Below the pieces are notes generated by a model. That model was not told the origin of the DNA and did no database searches. It saw nothing but the letters and a program-made list of their open reading frames with translations. A DNA stretch of 64,000 bases. Source: an uncultured Prevotellaceae bacterium (GTDB lineage Bacteria; Bacteroidota; Bacteroidia; Bacteroidales; Bacteroidaceae). Positions 59,483-64,000 of this stretch are shown piece after piece; the stretch's first letter is position 1; the number at the start of each line of letters is the position of its first letter. Made by a program: the position numbers and the translations under genes. The stretch covers positions 1 through 64,000 of the forward strand of contig CAMKTJ010000008.1 in the NCBI GenBank assembly GCA_946415645.1. The letters run 5' to 3'.

Positions 59483-61540
59483 ATGGAAAAGAATTTCAAG
59501 AGAACCCTTGTAACGTCCGCTTTGCCCTATGCAAACGGTCCTGTTCATATAGGTCATTTGGCAGGCGTGTATGTTCCTGCTGATATCTATGTCCGCTACC
59601 TGCGTCTGAAAGGTCGTGACGTGTTGTTCATTGGTGGTTCAGATGAGCATGGCGTACCTGTTACCATCCGTGCCCGTAAGGAGGGAATCACCGTTCAGGA
59701 GGTGGTTGACCGTTACCATTATCTTATTAAGGACAGCTTCGAGAAGTTCGGCATCTCTTTTGATGTGTACAGTCGTACTACCAGCAAGACGCATCATAAG
59801 TTGGCCAGCGATTTCTTCCGCAAACTCTATGACGATGGTAAGTTCGTTGAGCAGATAAGCGAGCAGTTCTACGATGAGCAGACAGGTCACTTCCTGACCG
59901 ACCGTAACATAAAGGGCGAATGTCCCCGTTGTCATGCTCCTGAGGCTTATGGCGACCAGTGTGAGAAGTGCGGTGCCACCCTTTCGCCTGAGGAGCTGAT
60001 TAATCCCTATAATGCAGAAACCGGCAATCCTTTGGTTAAGAAGGCTACCAAGCACTGGTACCTGCCCTTGGATAAGGATCAGACCTGGTTGGAGAAATGG
60101 ATTTTGGAAGATCACAAGGAGTGGCGCTCTAATGTTTATGGTCAGTGTAAGAGCTGGTTGGACGGTGGCTTGCGTCCCCGTGCTGTGACCCGCGACTTGG
60201 ATTGGGGAATCCCCGTTCCTGTAGAAGGTGCTGAAGGTAAGGTGCTGTACGTGTGGTTTGATGCTCCTATCGGCTATATCAGCAACACCAAGGAGTTGTG
60301 TGATGCACGTCCCGAGCTGGGTTCTTGGGAGACATGGTGGAAAGACCCCGAGACTCGTTTGGTACACTTCATCGGTAAGGACAATATTGTGTTCCACTGT
60401 ATTGTGTTCCCTGCTATGCTGAAGGCTCACGGCGACTATATCCTGCCTGATAATGTGCCCAGCAATGAGTTCCTGAACTTGGAAGGTAACAAGATTTCTA
60501 CTTCTAAGAACTATGCCGTTTGGCTGAATGAGTATCTGGAAGACCTGCCTAACCGTCAGGATGAACTCCGTTATGTGCTGACAGCCAATGCACCAGAGAC
60601 AAAGGACAACGACTTTACATGGGCTGATTTCCAGGCTCGTTGCAACAATGAGTTGGTGGCTGTATATGGTAACTTTGTGAACCGTGCCCTGCAGCTCACC
60701 CAGAAATACTATGAGGGCGTGGTACCTGCCTGTGGCGAGTTGAATGACTACGATCGTGAGACTTTGGCTGAGTTCCAGGGCGTGAAAGAGCGCCTGGAGG
60801 CTTTGCTGGAAGGTTTCAAGTTCCGTGAGGCGCAGAAGGAGGCTATGAATCTGGCCCGTATCGGTAATAAGTATATTGCCGACTGCGAACCTTGGAAGGT
60901 TGTTAAGACCGACCCAGAGCGCGTAAAGACTATCATCAATATATCATTGCAGTTGACAGCCAATCTGGCTATCGCCTTCGAGCCCTTCCTACCCTTCAGC
61001 AGCGATCGTCTGCGTAAGATGATTGCTATGGAAAGCTTCTCTTGGGAACAGTTGGGTAGCTTGGATCTGCTGCCTGCCGGCAAGCAGTTGCCAAAGCCTG
61101 AGTTGCTCTTCACCAAGATAGAGGATGATGTGGTGGCTGCTCAGATCAAGAAGCTGGAAGATACCATCAAGGCTAACGAGGCTGCTAACTATAAGGCTGC
61201 ACCCGTTAAGGACATCATTCCTTTCGAGGACTTCGAGAAACTGGATATCCGCGTGGGTTTGGTAAAGGCTTGCGAGAAGATAAAGAAGAGCAAGAAGTTG
61301 CTGAAGTTTACCCTTGATGACGGCAGTGGCAAGGACCGTACCATCCTGAGTGGTATTGCCCAGTGGTACGAGCCTGAGCAGCTGGTAGGTAAGCGCGTCT
61401 TGTTCATTGCCAACCTGGCTCCCCGTCAGATGATGGGCGAGGAAAGTTGCGGTATGATTCTCAGTGCTGTTAACTATAATGGTGACCTCAGTGTGACCAC
61501 AACACTGGACGAAGTGAAGGGTGGAAGCCAAGTTGGATAA
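59483..61540 (+). CDS. metG: Methionyl-tRNA synthetase
   Basis: 685 residues from ATG 59483 ([20 protein letters not shown]); a frame to 59444 would overlap the previous gene. HIGH motif in PVHIGHLAG, zinc knuckle ([17 protein letters not shown]), KISTSKN as the KMSKS motif, anticodon-binding helices and a C-terminal Trbp111/EMAP-type tRNA-binding domain ([16 protein letters not shown], about 583-685). It charges initiator and elongator tRNA-Met. No TAnnTTTG box upstream; likely transcribed with the barrel gene. Confidence 0.97.
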   Translation: MEKNFKRTLVTSALPYANGPVHIGHLAGVYVPADIYVRYLRLKGRDVLFIGGSDEHGVPVTIRARKEGITVQEVVDRYHYLIKDSFEKFGISFDVYSRTTSKTHHKLASDFFRKLYDDGKFVEQISEQFYDEQTGHFLTDRNIKGECPRCHAPEAYGDQCEKCGATLSPEELINPYNAETGNPLVKKATKHWYLPLDKDQTWLEKWILEDHKEWRSNVYGQCKSWLDGGLRPRAVTRDLDWGIPVPVEGAEGKVLYVWFDAPIGYISNTKELCDARPELGSWETWWKDPETRLVHFIGKDNIVFHCIVFPAMLKAHGDYILPDNVPSNEFLNLEGNKISTSKNYAVWLNEYLEDLPNRQDELRYVLTANAPETKDNDFTWADFQARCNNELVAVYGNFVNRALQLTQKYYEGVVPACGELNDYDRETLAEFQGVKERLEALLEGFKFREAQKEAMNLARIGNKYIADCEPWKVVKTDPERVKTIINISLQLTANLAIAFEPFLPFSSDRLRKMIAMESFSWEQLGSLDLLPAGKQLPKPELLFTKIEDDVVAAQIKKLEDTIKANEAANYKAAPVKDIIPFEDFEKLDIRVGLVKACEKIKKSKKLLKFTLDDGSGKDRTILSGIAQWYEPEQLVGKRVLFIANLAPRQMMGEESCGMILSAVNYNGDLSVTTTLDEVKGGSQVG

Positions 61541-61580
61541 GTTTTTTGTACAAACTGTTGGCTGTTTCGTGAAAAAGATG

Positions 61581-61588
61581 TAATTTTG
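61581..61588 (+). promoter_or_regulatory. Promoter for ddh
   Basis: TAATTTTG with TTG at 61558-61560 (20 bp between). It lies at the start of the longest open frame (from 61586), so the ATG at 61631 is the true start. Confidence 0.7.
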
Positions 61589-61630
61589 TCACGCAAATTA
61601 ACAACGAAGGTAACAAAAAGCATTATAATT

Positions 61631-62530
61631 ATGGAAAAGATCCGCGTAGCAGTAATAGGTTACGGAAATATTGGTCGCTATACCATTCAGGCTTTACAGG
61701 CCGCTCCTGATATGGAGATTGCTGGTGTAGTTCGTCGTGCTGGTGCTGAGAATAAACCCGCAGAACTGGCTGACTATAAAGTGGTAAAGGATGTAGAAGA
61801 GTTGGGTAAGGTTGATGTAGCTATCTTGGCAACTCCTACAAGAAGCGTTGAAGAATACGCTTTGAAGTGTCTGGCTAAGGGTATCAATACTGTTGACAGC
61901 TTTGATATTCACGGACTAATCTGCGACTTGCGTCGTAGCCTTGACGCTGCTGCTAAGAAGACAGGTGCTGTAAGCATCATCAGTGCCGGCTGGGATCCAG
62001 GATCAGATAGTATTGTCCGCACTCTTATGCAGAGTTTGGCTCCCAAGGGTATTACCTACACCAACTTTGGTCCTGGCCGTAGCATGGGTCACAGCGTATG
62101 TGTTCGCAGCAAAGAAGGTGTTAAGGATGCCCTGAGTATGACTATTCCTGTGGGTGAGGGTATTCACCGTCGTATGGTATATGTTGAGTTGGAGGAAGGT
62201 GCCAGCTTGGAGGCTGTTACAGCTGCCGTTAAGGCTGATCCCTACTTTGCTAGCGATGAGACACATGTCTTCCAGGTGGATAGCGTAGATGAGTTGAACG
62301 ATGTGGGTCATGGTGTGAACTTGGTTCGCAAGGGTGTGAGTGGTCAGACACACAATCAGCTCTTCGAGTTCAATATGAAAATCAATAACCCTGCTCTGAC
62401 AGCTCAGGTATTGGTAAATGCTGCGCGTGCAACACTCAAGCAGCAGCCTGGAGCATATACTATGATAGAGATTCCCGTTATTGATTATCTGCCCGGCGAC
62501 CGCGAAGATATCATCCGTCACCTGGTATAA
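61631..62530 (+). CDS. ddh: meso-Diaminopimelate D-dehydrogenase
   Basis: 299 residues from ATG 61631. NADP-binding motif VIGYGNIGRY (about 8-17), DSFDIHG, and the substrate-binding IISAGWDPGSDSIVR (about 118-132) and GPGRSMGHS blocks fit the Ddh family. It makes meso-diaminopimelate from tetrahydrodipicolinate in one step (reductive amination with NADPH), feeding lysine and peptidoglycan synthesis. Own promoter and strong terminator. Confidence 0.95.
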   Translation: MEKIRVAVIGYGNIGRYTIQALQAAPDMEIAGVVRRAGAENKPAELADYKVVKDVEELGKVDVAILATPTRSVEEYALKCLAKGINTVDSFDIHGLICDLRRSLDAAAKKTGAVSIISAGWDPGSDSIVRTLMQSLAPKGITYTNFGPGRSMGHSVCVRSKEGVKDALSMTIPVGEGIHRRMVYVELEEGASLEAVTAAVKADPYFASDETHVFQVDSVDELNDVGHGVNLVRKGVSGQTHNQLFEFNMKINNPALTAQVLVNAARATLKQQPGAYTMIEIPVIDYLPGDREDIIRHLV

Positions 62531-62575
62531 TCCGTAATGCATTAATAGAATTTCATAAATTCTTGAAATATGATT

Positions 62576-62616
62576 ACTGCGTGAGGCTTTTATAGACCTC
62601 ACGCAGTATTTTTTTA
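62576..62616 (+). terminator. Strong terminator after ddh
   Basis: Perfect 11-bp stem ACTGCGTGAGG / CCTCACGCAGT with a 10-nt loop, then ATTTTTTT. Confidence 0.95.
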
Positions 62617-62639
62617 CCCTTTGTTAAGTCCTTTTTTGC

Positions 62640-62708
62640 TTCAAATGCATTCTATTTGAAATTTATCCTTAAAATAGTTTGAAGCAATGTGTTTTATCGC
62701 TATTTTTG
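62640..62708 (+). promoter_or_regulatory. Promoter with upstream TTCAAAT/ATTTGAA inverted repeat
   Basis: TTTG (62678-62681), 19 bp, TATTTTTG (62701-62708). Upstream is TTCAAAT-N7-ATTTGAA (62640-62660), and TTTGAA recurs over the -33 element 23 bp later, suggesting a regulator site. The leader is about 65 nt. Confidence 0.7.
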
Positions 62709-62778
62709 CATGCTTTTTTTGCGAAAAATACACAATAATACATACATATTTTATTTTAAACTTTAATTCTACAATTCT

Positions 62779-64000
62779 ATGAGTAAAAGATTACTTGGCA
62801 TGTTCTTTGCAGCCATATTGATGGCTATGGGCATGTCTGCGTATGCGCTGGAGAAAGTAAACGGCGCGTACCAGATCGGCACAGCGGAGGATTTTTCTGC
62901 TTTTGCTGAACTTGTGAATGGTGGTCAAAGAAATGTCAATGCCGTGCTGACGGCTGACATTGATTTGGGCGCCACTACTGTTCAAATCGGTATTGGAGGA
63001 GACTACAATGGAGTCTTCAACGGTGCGGGTCATACCATCACCGTCAATCTTCCAGACCGTACAGATGGTGAAGGTCCTGCGCTTTTCCGCGGTGTTGGTA
63101 CCAGTGGTATAGTCCAGAACCTGAAGGTACAGGGTACCATTACTACAGGAACGTATAAGCACACAGCTGCTATTGCCAACTTCAGTGGCGGTATCATCCG
63201 TAACTGCTTTGCTGACGTGGTTATCACATCTTCATTTGCTGATGACAAGGATGCCAGCATTGGTGGTCTGGTAGGTCAGTTGAACAGACCTGCTATCATT
63301 GACAACTGTCTTTCAAAAATCAAGATTATAGGTTCAACCACACATAGATGTGGAGGTCTTGCTGCATGGGTTGACGCACATCACGTTAGTTTAACAAACA
63401 ATCTGGTTTTAAACGATCCAGAAACCAACATCAACTATTCTGATGGCAAGAGTGCTGGTCTTGCACGTGTAGGCGATAACCCTCTGAAGGTTGTTGAGCT
63501 TGACACTTACAATGCAGATAGTTATAACAATCGTCCTTGGGCTGCTAATGGAAACAACTATGTAACCAATAACTGGGGCGTTGACAACCCCGTAGCAATT
63601 GTTGTTACTACAGAAGATCTGACAAGCGGTAAGATTTGCTTCCAGTTGAATAGCGACCAGAGTCAGATCCGTTGGGTCCAGAACATTGGCGATGCTTACC
63701 CTGTTCCAACTATATTCGGCAAAGGTAAGGGCCAGGTATATGCATCCGTTGCAACCAATTGCCAAGGTGTGGCAGAAGGCGATGTTACTTTCAGTAACAC
63801 TCCCAGCAATGCTACAGTTACCAAGCATACCTATGACAAGTATGGTGTCTGCACCACCTGTGGTAAGTTCAACTTCAACGGCTTCGACTTCGATGATCCT
63901 AATAGATTTGACCCTGAAACCAAGTCATTACTTCTGGCTAGTACAGAAGACCTCTACATGGCAGAGAGCTGGAACCGTTTCCAGAATGGTTTCAGACTGA
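62779..64000 (+). CDS. Large secreted repeat protein, partial (open at right edge)
   Basis: At least 407 residues; no stop before the window ends. Signal peptide about 1-23 (LLGMFFAAILMAMGMSAYA). The mature part begins YQIGTAEDFSAFAELVNGG and continues with beta-helix-like turns (ADIDLGATTVQIG, GVFNGAGHTITVNL, GLVGQLNRPAIIDNCLS), the pattern of GLUG-type/right-handed beta-helix surface proteins of Prevotella and Bacteroides. A Cys-pair motif (HTYDKYGVCTTCGKF) near residue 355 is often found at domain joins in these proteins. Likely surface-exposed or secreted; role unknown. Confidence 0.75.
   Translation, partial: MSKRLLGMFFAAILMAMGMSAYALEKVNGAYQIGTAEDFSAFAELVNGGQRNVNAVLTADIDLGATTVQIGIGGDYNGVFNGAGHTITVNLPDRTDGEGPALFRGVGTSGIVQNLKVQGTITTGTYKHTAAIANFSGGIIRNCFADVVITSSFADDKDASIGGLVGQLNRPAIIDNCLSKIKIIGSTTHRCGGLAAWVDAHHVSLTNNLVLNDPETNINYSDGKSAGLARVGDNPLKVVELDTYNADSYNNRPWAANGNNYVTNNWGVDNPVAIVVTTEDLTSGKICFQLNSDQSQIRWVQNIGDAYPVPTIFGKGKGQVYASVATNCQGVAEGDVTFSNTPSNATVTKHTYDKYGVCTTCGKFNFNGFDFDDPNRFDPETKSLLLASTEDLYMAESWNRFQNGFRL

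Noticed and set aside
1-64000. tRNA, rRNA, riboswitch and insertion-sequence genes
   Set aside because: Read through the intergenic regions for cloverleaf ends, conserved rRNA segments and transposase frames and found none; small ncRNAs could be missed by eye.

Overview
The window reads as one chromosomal segment of a Bacteroidales bacterium, most likely Prevotella or a close relative. The evidence is the promoter type (TAnnTTTG -7 boxes, often with TTTG or TTG about 20 bp upstream) ahead of many genes; Bacteroidetes-specific families (outer-membrane barrels with carboxypeptidase-like N-termini, DUF3822 beside rsmD, DUF5683 beside parAB, DUF3244, DUF4919, DUF4965, meso-diaminopimelate dehydrogenase); and Prevotella-style C-terminal tails on secreted proteins. 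No rRNA, tRNA, CRISPR array or recognisable transposase was found.

Layout. 1-4.4 kb: RND efflux pump (permease cut by the window edge, plus adaptor), a membrane-anchored AraC-type regulator and a membrane acyltransferase-like protein. 4.4-8.0 kb: U32 protein and an ECF sigma operon (sigma factor, putative anti-sigma, secreted protein, beta-barrel). 8.3-16.2 kb: aroB, a large outer-membrane receptor, rsmD/DUF3822 and a RecD-like helicase. 16.3-23 kb is accessory: LuxR-type regulator, second large receptor, a truncated C39 peptidase/exporter joined to an unknown gene fragment, and an erythromycin-esterase-like protein. 23-25 kb: a lone VirE-family ATPase enclosed by mirror-image arrays of an 11-bp repeat ending in matching hairpins. 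25-38 kb: a DUF4919 protein with a SusC-plug-like segment, alaS, MerR, the parA-parB-DUF5683-mltD-like-spoT operon and surE-lpxB. 38-44.5 kb: an internally duplicated secreted protein and a glutaminase-family (DUF4965) protein. 44.6-46.9 kb: low-GC strip of truncated glycan-related genes and two unknown exported proteins. 47-53 kb: small secreted proteins, a second ECF sigma locus, a DUF3244 protein divergent from a lipobox/TPR/transmembrane/HTH regulator. 53.4-64 kb: argS, RNase H, LTA-synthase-like protein, PAP2 phosphatase, metG, ddh and a partial secreted repeat protein.

How it fits together. Housekeeping genes (aminoacyl-tRNA synthetases, chromosome partitioning, stringent response, lipid A, shikimate and lysine/peptidoglycan precursors) alternate with envelope and secreted functions, each under its own promoter and regulator. 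The most unusual aspect is repeat architecture. Degenerate heptamer arrays occur in more than ten places, often beginning or ending exactly at a stop codon, once supplying the stop codon (parA), and once lying in-frame inside the RecD-like helicase gene. Separate three- to five-unit arrays with 11-, 21-, 22- or 23-bp periods occupy other intergenic regions. The VirE module at 23473-24964 is the best candidate for an undescribed element.
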